From: Bacteroides thetaiotaomicron VPI-5482
GTDB taxonomy: Bacteria > Bacteroidota > Bacteroidia > Bacteroidales > Bacteroidaceae
Length of the DNA: 64,000 bases
Assembly (NCBI RefSeq): GCF_000011065.1
Contig: NC_004663.1
Coordinates: 2,046,001 to 2,110,000, forward strand
Direction of reading: 5' to 3'
The position numbers were made by a program, and so were the translations under genes. A model generated the notes under the pieces. That model was not told the origin of the DNA. It ran no database searches and saw nothing but the letters and a program-made list of their open reading frames with translations. Of the stretch, positions 8,158 through 16,346 are shown one piece after another. Position 1 is the stretch's first letter, and each line of letters begins with the position of its first letter.

Positions 8158-9612
8158 TCATCGGTTTCTCTTCAGGAAAATACGGTCTGTAATAGTGCCC
8201 GGCAACTCTGATTCGTAGTGAGTCACCATAATCATCGTCTTGTCTTTGCGATGGCAGAAAGCCTCAATAATCTTCTTTACCCGACGACGGTTGTAAGTAT
8301 CCAGACCGTGAAGCGGTTCATCCAGAATCAGCAGCTCCGGGTCCTTCACAAAAGCACGTGCCAGCAATGCCAGCCGTTGTTCTCCACTGGAAAGTTGCAA
8401 AAAAGGGTTGTCTTTCAATTCCGCAATACCAAATATATCCATCCACCATTCGCAGATGGCCATTTGTTCCGGCTGGGGACGTTTGTAAAGCCCGATGCTG
8501 TCATGAAGCCCACTGGCCACGATTTCAATAGCCGGCAGATTTTTGAGATAAGCACGATGCATCTCCGGACTTACATAGCCAATATGCTTTTTAATTTCCC
8601 AAATACTCTCCCCTGTACCCCGCTTCCGCCCGAAAAGGCTGATGTCACAAGCATATGATTGCGGATTATCCGCACAGACAAGGCTTAACAAAGTAGATTT
8701 TCCGGCCCCGTTTTCACCGCTCAATGCCCATTTCTCACCACGCCGCACCGTCCAGTCGAGATCTTTCAGAATAGTGCGGTCATCATAGCGAATGCTGACT
8801 TTATTCAGTTTGACCACTTCATCAGAATCGTAATTATTGCCATCATAGGGCAAATTGACGATACGCTGCTGTAACTCATCAAAAGAAACGGCTGCATCTC
8901 TGGAACGAAAAGCTTCCAGATAGGCCTCACGTTCCATTTTGGGGTACACCGTCATTTTATCCACAGGAATTACATGGGTAATAAATGAAGGAATATCATC
9001 CAGCATTGACAATACCAGAATAATCTGTACGGACGACATTTTTGTCAAGCGATCGAGTAAAGAAAACAGCAACTCGCGGGTAGGTGCATCCAGACCAATA
9101 AACGGATTGTCCATAATCAATACACGGGGAGCTGTCAGCAGAGTTTTGACCAGCTGGAATTTACGCAGTTCGCCACTGGAGAGAAGAATTATTTTCTTAT
9201 CGAGCATCGGCTCAATGCGAAAAAGCTCAAACAGTTCTTGTTTCAGTTGTTCGTCCTTAATTTCTCCCAGCATTTCACGAACATCGGGTGCTTCGTCCTG
9301 ATCGTGGGCGTTCCAGCGTTGCTGATAGTAATAATTAGCATCGGCAGCCCCGTAAGTGTCACGGAAAGCGATGTACTTCACATTATCATAGACGGTCTGG
9401 GTGGCAGCAGGAGAAAAGTCATATTGCAGCGTCCCTTCACGCAATGGGTATTTACCGATCAGCGTATCGACAAAAAGACTTTTTCCTCCTCCGTTGGGAC
9501 CTACAATCGCAATGTGTTCTCCGGCTGAAATCGTTGCCGTGATGGGAGCAGCTAAACGCACAAGCGGGTTGCGTGCTACGCCCCCCGCTATGTTGAATGT
9601 ATTTTGAATCAT
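8158..9612 (-). CDS. Soluble protein with two ABC ATPase domains (ModF-like)
   Basis: 484 residues, two tandem nucleotide-binding domains and no membrane part. Domain 1 has Walker A GPNGGGKS, signature LSSGELRKF and Walker B VLIMDNPFIGLD; domain 2 has Walker A GENGAGKST, signature LSSGEQRLAL and Walker B LLILDEPLHGLD. In domain 1 the catalytic glutamate after the Walker B aspartate is asparagine, so domain 1 may bind but hydrolyse ATP poorly. Overall layout is that of ModF/PhrA-like proteins once linked to molybdate transport; no molybdate genes are nearby. The gene is alone, convergent with the kinase and 36 bases downstream of the pullulanase start side neighbour. Function unknown. Confidence 0.85.
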   Translation of the reverse strand: MIQNTFNIAGGVARNPLVRLAAPITATISAGEHIAIVGPNGGGKSLFVDTLIGKYPLREGTLQYDFSPAATQTVYDNVKYIAFRDTYGAADANYYYQQRWNAHDQDEAPDVREMLGEIKDEQLKQELFELFRIEPMLDKKIILLSSGELRKFQLVKTLLTAPRVLIMDNPFIGLDAPTRELLFSLLDRLTKMSSVQIILVLSMLDDIPSFITHVIPVDKMTVYPKMEREAYLEAFRSRDAAVSFDELQQRIVNLPYDGNNYDSDEVVKLNKVSIRYDDRTILKDLDWTVRRGEKWALSGENGAGKSTLLSLVCADNPQSYACDISLFGRKRGTGESIWEIKKHIGYVSPEMHRAYLKNLPAIEIVASGLHDSIGLYKRPQPEQMAICEWWMDIFGIAELKDNPFLQLSSGEQRLALLARAFVKDPELLILDEPLHGLDTYNRRRVKKIIEAFCHRKDKTMIMVTHYESELPGTITDRIFLKRNR

Positions 9613-9648
9613 ATTCTTCTATTCTGTTTGATTATCAAAAGACTGAAT

Positions 9649-11655
9649 TTACTTATATAAAATCAAAGCCGACTGACTGGGAATAATAACTTCCGGCCCG
9701 TTTTGTATGCCTAATCCACGTACATCTATCACTCCGTCTTTACATACCACTGTATATTTACCAACCGGAATAGTAAGCCTGGCAGGAGTAGGACGAGAAT
9801 TAAATGCGACGATGATATCTTCCCAATGATCTCCATTTGCATGGTCTTTCAGACGGAAAGCAATCAGGTTGCTTCCTTCCACAGGAAGAAATTCCAGATG
9901 TTTTCGAACCTGTCCTGCATCTCCCATGCGGAAGGCCGGATGAGATTTACGCAGATCGATCAATCGTTTATAATACATGAAAACATCTGCGCTGGTGGTT
10001 TTGCGCCGCCAGTCGATGGCATTCACTGCATCCGGGCTCTTATAACTATTGTCCACGCCTTGCTTATCACGCATGATTTCTTCTCCGGCGTAAATAAACG
10101 GAATACCTTGTGAAGTAAAGACCACAGTCTGTGCCAGTTTATCGAGACGTATAAGTTGTTCGGGAGTGATGTCCGGCATGCTTGCCTTCAGTCGGTCTAC
10201 CAAACACAGCCCGTCGTGACAGGAAACATAACTGATCATTTGCACAGGCTGTTTCGCCCACGGCTTTTGAGTATAATTAACCGAATCGCACTGTACTTGC
10301 GGATGCTCGATAGCGCCTGCTATGCCGAACTTTACGCTCATCTCCCCTCCCGGAATTCCGGCAAGAAAAGCTCCTTTGCGCTTATCGCCTACAGGTCCGC
10401 AAAGCCCGTCACGCAGCTCGTCAGAAAAGACAGCAACTCCGGGTATCTGTGCTATATTTCCCTTCATTGCCAAGGAGTCAGCCGGATACTGAGGCGCCTC
10501 GGCAGCCCACCCCTCTCCGTAAATGCAAATGGTAGGATCGACCGCATTTACAGCCTTCCGTATCTCGTTCATCGTTTCTATGTCATGAATTCCCATCAAG
10601 TCGAACCGGAAGCCGTCAACATGATATTCTTTTATCCAATAAAGGACGGATTCTACCATAAACTTACGCATCATAAGGCGTTCGCTGGCAGTCTCGTTAC
10701 CACAGCCTGAGCCATTTGCCAAGGTTTTATCTTCTTTCTGGCGATAGAAATAACCGGGAACGGTGCGCTCGAAGTTACTCTCATCGGTATTGAATGTATG
10801 ATTGTACACCACATCCATTATCACACGGATACCAGCTTTGTGCAGTGCCTGTACCATCTGCTTGAATTCTTTCACACGAGTGGCGGGCTGATAGGGATCA
10901 GTGGCATAGGAACCATCGGGTACATTATAGTTTTGCGGATCATATCCCCAGTTGTACGAATTTTCATTCAGTCTGGTTTCATCTACCGAAGCGTAATCAA
11001 AAGAAGGAAGCAGATGCACGTGTGTCACGCCCAGTTCGATCAGATGGTCGATACCTGTCAGTAACTTGTCGGAGTTCATCGTTCCATGTTCGGTCAGTGC
11101 CAGATATTTTCCTTTATTCTTCACTCCTGAAGTAGAATCGACCGAAAAGTCACGGTGGTGCATCTCATAAATAATCATATCGGCGGGAGACTTCAAAGGA
11201 GGTCGGGTGTCACTCTCCCAACCGTCCGGATTGGTGGATTGCCAGTCGATAATAGCGGCCCGCTTCCCGTTTACTCCGACAGCACGGGCGTTTATTCCGG
11301 GAGTATCTCCCTGCCACTTGTCATCGATCTTCACATTGAAAGTATAGAACTTGCCAATAAGGTCCTTACTTACCACAGCTGTCCAGGTTCCTTCTTCCCC
11401 CGACTGCATCTTTACCGTTTCATAGGCATGTCCGCCCTCGCCTGCCTCATAAAGCATCAGACGTACTTCATCTGCCGTAGGCGACCAAAGAGTAAACTTC
11501 GTTGCCTCCGGTGTATACTCCATTTCAATCAGACTTCCTGTACGGACCGGATATAATTCATAAGACATATATTCCTTTTTCGCAGTAGTACAACTCATTA
11601 CTGTCGTCACCGTAGTCACCCCTAATATCGCTAAATAATTGGTTCCCATTTTCAT
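9649..11655 (-). CDS. pulA: Type I pullulanase, lipoprotein
   Basis: 668-residue GH13 enzyme hydrolysing alpha-1,6 branches of pullulan and starch-derived dextrins. A lipoprotein signal ends in VMSC (Cys22), suggesting membrane anchoring. A CBM48-like beta domain follows (about residues 40-140), then the barrel with the pullulanase signature YNWGYDP, region I VIMDVVYNHT, region II GFRFDLMGI with the nucleophile Asp, region III YGEGW with the acid Glu, and region IV YVSCHDG. All catalytic residues are present. It stands apart from any sus-type locus here. Transcribed leftwards; an 85-base gap separates it from ruvC upstream. Confidence 0.95.
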   Translation of the reverse strand: MKMGTNYLAILGVTTVTTVMSCTTAKKEYMSYELYPVRTGSLIEMEYTPEATKFTLWSPTADEVRLMLYEAGEGGHAYETVKMQSGEEGTWTAVVSKDLIGKFYTFNVKIDDKWQGDTPGINARAVGVNGKRAAIIDWQSTNPDGWESDTRPPLKSPADMIIYEMHHRDFSVDSTSGVKNKGKYLALTEHGTMNSDKLLTGIDHLIELGVTHVHLLPSFDYASVDETRLNENSYNWGYDPQNYNVPDGSYATDPYQPATRVKEFKQMVQALHKAGIRVIMDVVYNHTFNTDESNFERTVPGYFYRQKEDKTLANGSGCGNETASERLMMRKFMVESVLYWIKEYHVDGFRFDLMGIHDIETMNEIRKAVNAVDPTICIYGEGWAAEAPQYPADSLAMKGNIAQIPGVAVFSDELRDGLCGPVGDKRKGAFLAGIPGGEMSVKFGIAGAIEHPQVQCDSVNYTQKPWAKQPVQMISYVSCHDGLCLVDRLKASMPDITPEQLIRLDKLAQTVVFTSQGIPFIYAGEEIMRDKQGVDNSYKSPDAVNAIDWRRKTTSADVFMYYKRLIDLRKSHPAFRMGDAGQVRKHLEFLPVEGSNLIAFRLKDHANGDHWEDIIVAFNSRPTPARLTIPVGKYTVVCKDGVIDVRGLGIQNGPEVIIPSQSALILYK

Positions 11656-11740
11656 ACTAAACCTCCCCTGCGGTACTCACACTACCTTCGCACTTACTTG
11701 TTTATTACTTTTCTCACTCCCAGCCTCTTTCATTGCGGGT

Positions 11741-12307
11741 TTATTTTACTTTATCGGGATTTTTCGCAATAAAATCTTTCCAACTGCTATATCCTTTTTC
11801 CATTGCCGGACGTCCCATTTGCAGAAAATGACAATAGGCTGCCGCCAAACCGTCCGTCGCATCCATAAAGGTAGGCATCTCTTCTTTGGGAAAATGCAGC
11901 ATACGCTGCAGCATATCCGCTACTTGTTCCTTTGATGCCTGTCCGTTTCCGGTTATAGCCATCTTGATCTTCAAAGGAGCATATTCTGTGATCGGAATAT
12001 CACGGCTCAATGCCACTGCCATCGCCACTCCCTGAGCACGTCCCAACTTCAACATGGACTGTACGTTCTTGCCGAAAAAAGGAGCTTCGATAGCCAGTTC
12101 GTCAGGCAGATAGCTTTCGATGATACTTAATACCCGTTCGTGAATATGCCGCAGCTTCAGATAATGATTGGCAAATTTACGTAAATCGATAATTCCCATC
12201 GCGATCATCTCAGGCTTAGTCCCTTTCACGCGCAAGACTCCATATCCCATGATGGTCGTACCGGGGTCTATACCCAAAATAATCTTTTCTTTTACCGGTT
12301 GAATCAC
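11741..12307 (-). CDS. ruvC: Holliday junction resolvase RuvC
   Basis: 188-residue endonuclease that cuts four-way junctions late in homologous recombination, acting with RuvAB. Acidic catalytic residues are visible: Asp in ILGIDPGTTIMGYG, Glu in ELAIEAPFFGKN, and the C-terminal pair in MDATDGLAAAYCH. Length is slightly above the usual 170-190 range. Its ATG overlaps the stop of the DUF4286 gene by four bases, so the two are translationally coupled. No ruvA or ruvB in the window. Confidence 0.97.
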   Translation of the reverse strand: MIQPVKEKIILGIDPGTTIMGYGVLRVKGTKPEMIAMGIIDLRKFANHYLKLRHIHERVLSIIESYLPDELAIEAPFFGKNVQSMLKLGRAQGVAMAVALSRDIPITEYAPLKIKMAITGNGQASKEQVADMLQRMLHFPKEEMPTFMDATDGLAAAYCHFLQMGRPAMEKGYSSWKDFIAKNPDKVK

Positions 12308-12606
12308 TCTACTATCTCCATCAATGTCGGAAAACCGACTACTTTATCCTTGAATATTTTCGTAAGTTCGTCATTCAGCCGCACTCCCTGTTCCATGTGC
12401 CAGCGATGCAGCAATCCACTACTCTCTACTTCCCATTGCAGAGAATAAGAACTTCCGTCGTCCCGATGGCTCAGTATCCGACAGATACGCGGTGCTTTCA
12501 ACGTCCCGTGTTTCTGTACTTCAGGTATATAGCTTTCCTTTATCCAAATCAAAAAATTATCGTGAACAGCATCGTCCACCTGAAAAGTTGTATTATAAAT
12601 CAGCAT
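12304..12606 (-). CDS. DUF4286-family small protein
   Basis: 100-residue protein with the DUF4286 pattern: MLIYNTTFQVDD start, a central IPEVQKHGTLKAPRICRIL and a C-terminal QWEVES...HRWH segment. Function unknown; the family is typical of Bacteroidetes and looks like a small alpha/beta (ferredoxin-like) domain. It precedes and overlaps ruvC by four bases. A perfect minus-strand -7 box lies 32 bases upstream. Confidence 0.85.
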   Translation of the reverse strand: MLIYNTTFQVDDAVHDNFLIWIKESYIPEVQKHGTLKAPRICRILSHRDDGSSYSLQWEVESSGLLHRWHMEQGVRLNDELTKIFKDKVVGFPTLMEIVE

Positions 12607-12637
12607 ATCATCTGTCCTTTCAATAAATTATTTTCCG

Positions 12638-12676
12638 CAAACATAGCAATTATTTCAGAATATTCCATTATATTTG
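12638..12676. promoter_or_regulatory. Divergent promoters for DUF4286-ruvC and tRNA-Ala
   Basis: On the minus strand TATGTTTG (12645-12638) matches TAnnTTTG and precedes the DUF4286 ATG by about 32 bases. On the plus strand TATATTTG (12669-12676) also matches and lies about 50 bases before the tRNA. The -33 boxes are weak on both sides. Confidence 0.55.
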
Positions 12677-12726
12677 CGCCAACAAAAGCAAAACGTTGAC
12701 AAACGTTATATCAGTGGCATAAAAAT

Positions 12727-12800
12727 GGGGCGTTAGCTCATCTGGCTAGAGCGCGACACTGGCAGTGTCGAGGTGATCGGTTCGAGTCCGATACGCTCCA
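12727..12800 (+). tRNA. tRNA-Ala (anticodon GGC)
   Basis: 74-base cloverleaf: acceptor GGGGCGT pairs with ACGCTCC, D stem GCTC/GAGC, anticodon stem CGACA/TGTCG with loop CTGGCAG (anticodon GGC, reading GCC), T stem ATCGG/CCGAT with loop TTCGAGT. The 3:70 pair is G-T, the G3-U70 identity element of alanine tRNA, and the discriminator base is A. CCA is not encoded. A clear terminator follows 10 bases later, so it is a monocistronic tRNA gene. Confidence 0.97.
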
Positions 12801-12810
12801 CAAAATGAAA

Positions 12811-12842
12811 AGAGTAACTTATGATAAGTTACTCTTTTTTTT
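12811..12842 (+). terminator. Terminator of tRNA-Ala
   Basis: Perfect stem AGAGTAACTTA (12811-12821) / TAAGTTACTCT (12825-12835) with TGA loop and a run of eight T. Confidence 0.92.
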
Positions 12843-12888
12843 ATTTTAAACCTGTGATTGGCTTTGTAGCCAAGCTTCATTAAGACAT

Positions 12889-13665
12889 TTATATTACCCC
12901 GAAATGTTTCAAAGCCTTGTAAAGTCCACTATTGTCCACCGTATCAGTGACAAAGTCGGCAACTGACTGAACTTTTTCGGACGCATTTCCCATCGCCACT
13001 CCTATTCCGGCGGCCTTCAGCATGGGGATATCATTACCGCCATCACCGCACGCCATTATTTCAGAAACTTTAACCCTGTAGTAATCGGCAAATAACGAGA
13101 GGCCGGTTGCCTTACTTGTCCCTGCAACATTAACATCAGCAAATAAAGGATGCCAGCGTGTTGCGGAAAGACCAGACAGAAGCGGCATTACTTTTTGTTC
13201 TGCTTCCTCATCAAAATAAAAACAAAGTTGACAGCATTCTTTTCTTTCAAACATCTCTTCGATGTCGACAACCGGCGGAACCGGATGCTCAACAATTCCG
13301 GCAATCTGTTCGACAGTCGGGGTAAGGCGATTGACAAATACACCTTCATTTAATTCGAGAGCGACTGCAAAATCAAATTCCCGTGCAAGCTCCATTGATT
13401 TTCTAAAATCCTGTGCAGGTATTGCTACTTTTCTTATCACACTTCCGTCACGCAATACACACTCTGCTCCATTAAGTGCAATAACTCCATCATACGGCAC
13501 AGCATCAATCTCATGAAGATCACTTGCCGCTCTACCGGTAGCAATCACAATCTTAATTCCACTATCATGTACTTTTTTAAGAGCATCTATAGAGGATTGC
13601 GACACCTTATGAGTTTCAAAACTCAACAAAGTTCCATCTACATCAAGCAATAATACCTTTATCAT
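12889..13665 (-). CDS. Cof-type HAD-superfamily sugar phosphatase
   Basis: 258-residue HAD hydrolase of the Cof/IIB class. Motif I is LLLDVDGTLLSF (nucleophile Asp near residue 7), motif II VIATGRA, and motifs III/IV lie in the C-terminal part with the lysine in GTSKATGLS and ACGDGGNDIPML; a cap domain occupies roughly residues 85-185. These enzymes dephosphorylate sugar phosphates in the cytoplasm, often with broad specificity. From memory a close B. thetaiotaomicron homologue (BT1666) has been studied structurally; I could not confirm identity. It stands alone between the tRNA terminator and a small acidic protein. Confidence 0.93.
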   Translation of the reverse strand: MIKVLLLDVDGTLLSFETHKVSQSSIDALKKVHDSGIKIVIATGRAASDLHEIDAVPYDGVIALNGAECVLRDGSVIRKVAIPAQDFRKSMELAREFDFAVALELNEGVFVNRLTPTVEQIAGIVEHPVPPVVDIEEMFERKECCQLCFYFDEEAEQKVMPLLSGLSATRWHPLFADVNVAGTSKATGLSLFADYYRVKVSEIMACGDGGNDIPMLKAAGIGVAMGNASEKVQSVADFVTDTVDNSGLYKALKHFGVI

Positions 13666-13763
13666 ACTATCTATATTTTTGGGCTACAAAGTTACTGAAA
13701 AGTTTCTCATGGCCTACAACGATAAGCACGAGATCGTGTTAAAAAAGATATCATATATACAAT

Positions 13764-13794
13764 AAAAAAGGACCTTTATTCAAGGTCCTTTTTT
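13764..13794 (-). terminator. Terminator overlapping the 3' end of the 70-residue gene
   Basis: AAAAAAGGACCTT (13764-13776) pairs with AAGGTCCTTTTTT (13782-13794) around TATTC. The stop codon of the 70-residue ORF lies inside the stem-loop. T-runs occur on both strands, so it may also stop rightward transcription. Confidence 0.85.
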
Positions 13795-13988
13795 ATCACT
13801 TCATCCATTTCTTTTATTCGTTTCTCACGATCCTTGATGGGACCGTCTTTCGTATCACCTTTGAATACATTATCTGCACGATCGGTAACTTCAGTGCTCC
13901 ATTCTTCAAACTCATTCTTAGCCGGACGGCCATTCGGTTCGATATTTTCCTCAGCAATCGAATCGTGTCTGTTAATCATATCATCCAT
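13776..13988 (-). CDS. Small acidic hypothetical protein, 70 residues
   Basis: Unrecognised hydrophilic protein, almost all charged and polar residues (MDDMINRHDSIAEENIEPNG at the start, a lysine/aspartate-rich end). No hydrophobic core, signal peptide or cysteine, so probably disordered or helical. It is supported as a gene by its own terminator, which overlaps the last codons, and by standing between two unrelated genes with no competing ORF. Small acidic proteins of this type are common near stress genes in Bacteroidetes, but nothing here gives a function. Confidence 0.6.
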   Translation of the reverse strand: MDDMINRHDSIAEENIEPNGRPAKNEFEEWSTEVTDRADNVFKGDTKDGPIKDREKRIKEMDEVIKKDLE

Positions 13989-14050
13989 ATCTTCTCTTTT
14001 TTTATTGGTTACAATGATAATACAATATAAAAAGAGAAAAGTTCCGGGCG

Positions 14051-15103
14051 TTAATGTTTTTTGGACAACTCGCGTTCGCGTATCTGCAACTGTTCTTTAT
14101 ACAACTGGGGACGGAAAGGGACATAAAGGGTATAATCACTTTCAACCGCCTTGCCTCCCACCAGTGCCGGTGTCCAATTTGGCATTTCCTTCACAATGCG
14201 AAGAGCTTCTTCTGCAAACTCCGGATGAGTCGATTTTAATATATGAGGACGAAGAATCACTCCCTCCTTATCTATAGTAAACTCACACAAAGCATATCCC
14301 GAGACATTGTCTTTAAGCAATTCCGCAGGATAAATCATTTGTCCGGCTACATATTCCCGTACACAAACATCAGCCAAGCAGGGTAATTCTTCAATTTGCT
14401 TTCCCGAATGCGTTTTGAGCTTCGGACCAACAGAATAAATCCCCACATACATCGGCTTTTTGTGAGCGTCCGGCTGTTCTTTGGTACGGTGCTCCAGCTC
14501 TTTCAATAAAGCGGTTGCTTCCTCCGCCAATGCTTGTTCCGAAATATTTTCTCCCTGAGAAAACATGTAAGTCGACTGACAAACCAACACAAGCCGCTCC
14601 ATCAAAGTACCTTTCATGGGTGACCACTTCCGTCCCATCATCTCTTTTCCTTTCGCATCTGTCGATGAGAAGTAATAAACAACTCCATCCAGTCCGGCTG
14701 TCGAACCGTCCAAATCCTGTATCTGGCTGGTTACCAGACGGGCGATAGCTCCCAAAGACTGGTATAAGGACTGACTGATCTCCACTGATTTAGTTTCCAC
14801 TTTCACCGTTCCTTTCTCTGCCTGCCAATAGGTACGCGACAAAGTATTCGCAATCAACAGACAACGTCCGTTCTTCTTCTCTACCGACATTGCATATTCC
14901 GGTGAAAAAGAAGGAATGGCTACAAAACGCGCGTAAGGACGCTGTTGAAAACCTGTATTAAGCAAAGAAAAGACATTTCGATAATACTCACCCAACTCAC
15001 CCGTATAGGTAGTAAAAGGCTTCACCGGCTCCAGATAGTCGATCTGAGCTGACAGGCGAAACGATAAAGTCAATAGCAGAAGAGAAATAACAATCTTTTT
15101 CAT
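14051..15103 (-). CDS. Secreted protein with C-terminal TonB domain
   Basis: 350 residues beginning with a signal peptide (MKKIVISLLLLTLSFRLSAQ). The middle (about 40-250) is unrecognised; the last 90 residues resemble the TonB C-terminal domain: VSGYALCEFTIDKEGVI, HPEFAEEALRIVKEMPNWTP, and YTLYVPFRPQ. Because there is no N-terminal transmembrane anchor followed by a proline-rich linker, it is unlikely to be a working TonB and is better seen as a periplasmic protein using the fold. Start chosen at the signal peptide ATG. Divergent from pheS with back-to-back promoters. Confidence 0.8.
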   Translation of the reverse strand: MKKIVISLLLLTLSFRLSAQIDYLEPVKPFTTYTGELGEYYRNVFSLLNTGFQQRPYARFVAIPSFSPEYAMSVEKKNGRCLLIANTLSRTYWQAEKGTVKVETKSVEISQSLYQSLGAIARLVTSQIQDLDGSTAGLDGVVYYFSSTDAKGKEMMGRKWSPMKGTLMERLVLVCQSTYMFSQGENISEQALAEEATALLKELEHRTKEQPDAHKKPMYVGIYSVGPKLKTHSGKQIEELPCLADVCVREYVAGQMIYPAELLKDNVSGYALCEFTIDKEGVILRPHILKSTHPEFAEEALRIVKEMPNWTPALVGGKAVESDYTLYVPFRPQLYKEQLQIRERELSKKH

Positions 15104-15135
15104 AAGTGTTCCCCGATTTTCGGTACATTCGGCAA

Positions 15136-15182
15136 CAAAGATACAAATTATTTCGATGGTTCGTGATAAAATTATATCTTTG
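15136..15182. promoter_or_regulatory. Divergent promoters for the TonB-domain gene and pheS
   Basis: CAAAGATA at 15136-15143 is TATCTTTG on the minus strand, 33 bases before the TonB-domain ATG. TATCTTTG at 15175-15182 faces right, 43 bases before pheS. Both match TAnnTTTG exactly; -33 boxes are poor. Confidence 0.65.
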
Positions 15183-15224
15183 CACGGTTTTTACTAAGAA
15201 ACTGAATAACAATACATCAAAAAT

Positions 15225-16244
15225 ATGATAGCTAAGATTGAACAACTTCTGAAAGAGGTGGAAGCTTTGCACGCCTCCAATGCCGAAGAACTCGAAGCTC
15301 TCCGCATCAAATACCTGAGTAAGAAGGGAGCCATTAACGATTTGATGGCGGATTTCCGTAACGTAGCTGCCGAACAGAAAAAAGAAGTCGGCATGAGACT
15401 GAATGAACTGAAAACTAAAGCGCAGGACAAAATCAATGCGTTGAAGGAACAGTTCGAGAGCCAGGATAATAGTTGCGACGGTCTTGACCTGACCCGCTCG
15501 GCTTATCCGATTGAACTCGGTACACGTCATCCGATTACAATTGTAAAGAACGAAGTCATTGATATCTTCGCACGTCTGGGATTCAGCATCGCCGAAGGTC
15601 CGGAAATCGAAGACGACTGGCATGTATTCTCGGCACTGAACTTTGCCGAAGATCATCCGGCACGCGATATGCAGGACACATTTTTCATCGAAGCTCATCC
15701 GGATGTAGTACTCCGTACTCATACTTCTTCCGTACAGACCCGTGTGATGGAAACTTCCAAACCTCCTATCCGCATCATCTGTCCGGGACGTGTATACCGT
15801 AACGAAGCTATCAGCTACCGTGCACACTGTTTCTTCCATCAGGTAGAAGCGTTGTATGTAGACAAAAACGTATCATTCACCGACTTGAAACAGGTATTGC
15901 TGCTCTTCGCCAAAGAAATGTTCGGCACAGACACCAAAATCCGTCTGCGTCCGTCTTATTTCCCATTTACAGAACCAAGTGCTGAAATGGATATCAGCTG
16001 TAACATTTGCGGTGGTAAAGGTTGTCCGTTCTGCAAGCATACCGGTTGGGTGGAAATCCTCGGTTGCGGTATGGTAGACCCGAACGTACTCGAATCAAAC
16101 GGCATCGACAGCAAAGTATACAGCGGTTATGCTCTCGGAATGGGTATCGAACGCATCACGAACCTGAAATATCAGGTGAAAGACCTCCGTATGTTCTCCG
16201 AAAATGATACACGCTTCTTAAAAGAATTCGAAGCGGCATATTAA
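15225..16244 (+). CDS. pheS: Phenylalanyl-tRNA synthetase alpha subunit
   Basis: 339-residue catalytic subunit that charges tRNA-Phe together with PheT. N-terminal coiled-coil (residues 1-90) precedes the class II core: motif 1 around GTRHPITIVKNEVIDIFARL, motif 2 RVYRNEAISYRAHCFFHQVE, motif 3 GYALGMGIERITNLKY. A zinc-ribbon-like CNICGGKGCPFCKHTGW insertion is visible at about residues 257-275. Length is normal. pheT is not adjacent; the next genes are an MFS transporter and nth. Confidence 0.97.
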   Translation: MIAKIEQLLKEVEALHASNAEELEALRIKYLSKKGAINDLMADFRNVAAEQKKEVGMRLNELKTKAQDKINALKEQFESQDNSCDGLDLTRSAYPIELGTRHPITIVKNEVIDIFARLGFSIAEGPEIEDDWHVFSALNFAEDHPARDMQDTFFIEAHPDVVLRTHTSSVQTRVMETSKPPIRIICPGRVYRNEAISYRAHCFFHQVEALYVDKNVSFTDLKQVLLLFAKEMFGTDTKIRLRPSYFPFTEPSAEMDISCNICGGKGCPFCKHTGWVEILGCGMVDPNVLESNGIDSKVYSGYALGMGIERITNLKYQVKDLRMFSENDTRFLKEFEAAY

Positions 16245-16346
16245 ATAGAGCACAGAATTTACCAGTATGCCAATGTGCCAATAAAACCATCTGATGGTAA
16301 TTGGGACATTGGCATTTAATCAATATACCGATTACACTGAAACGGG

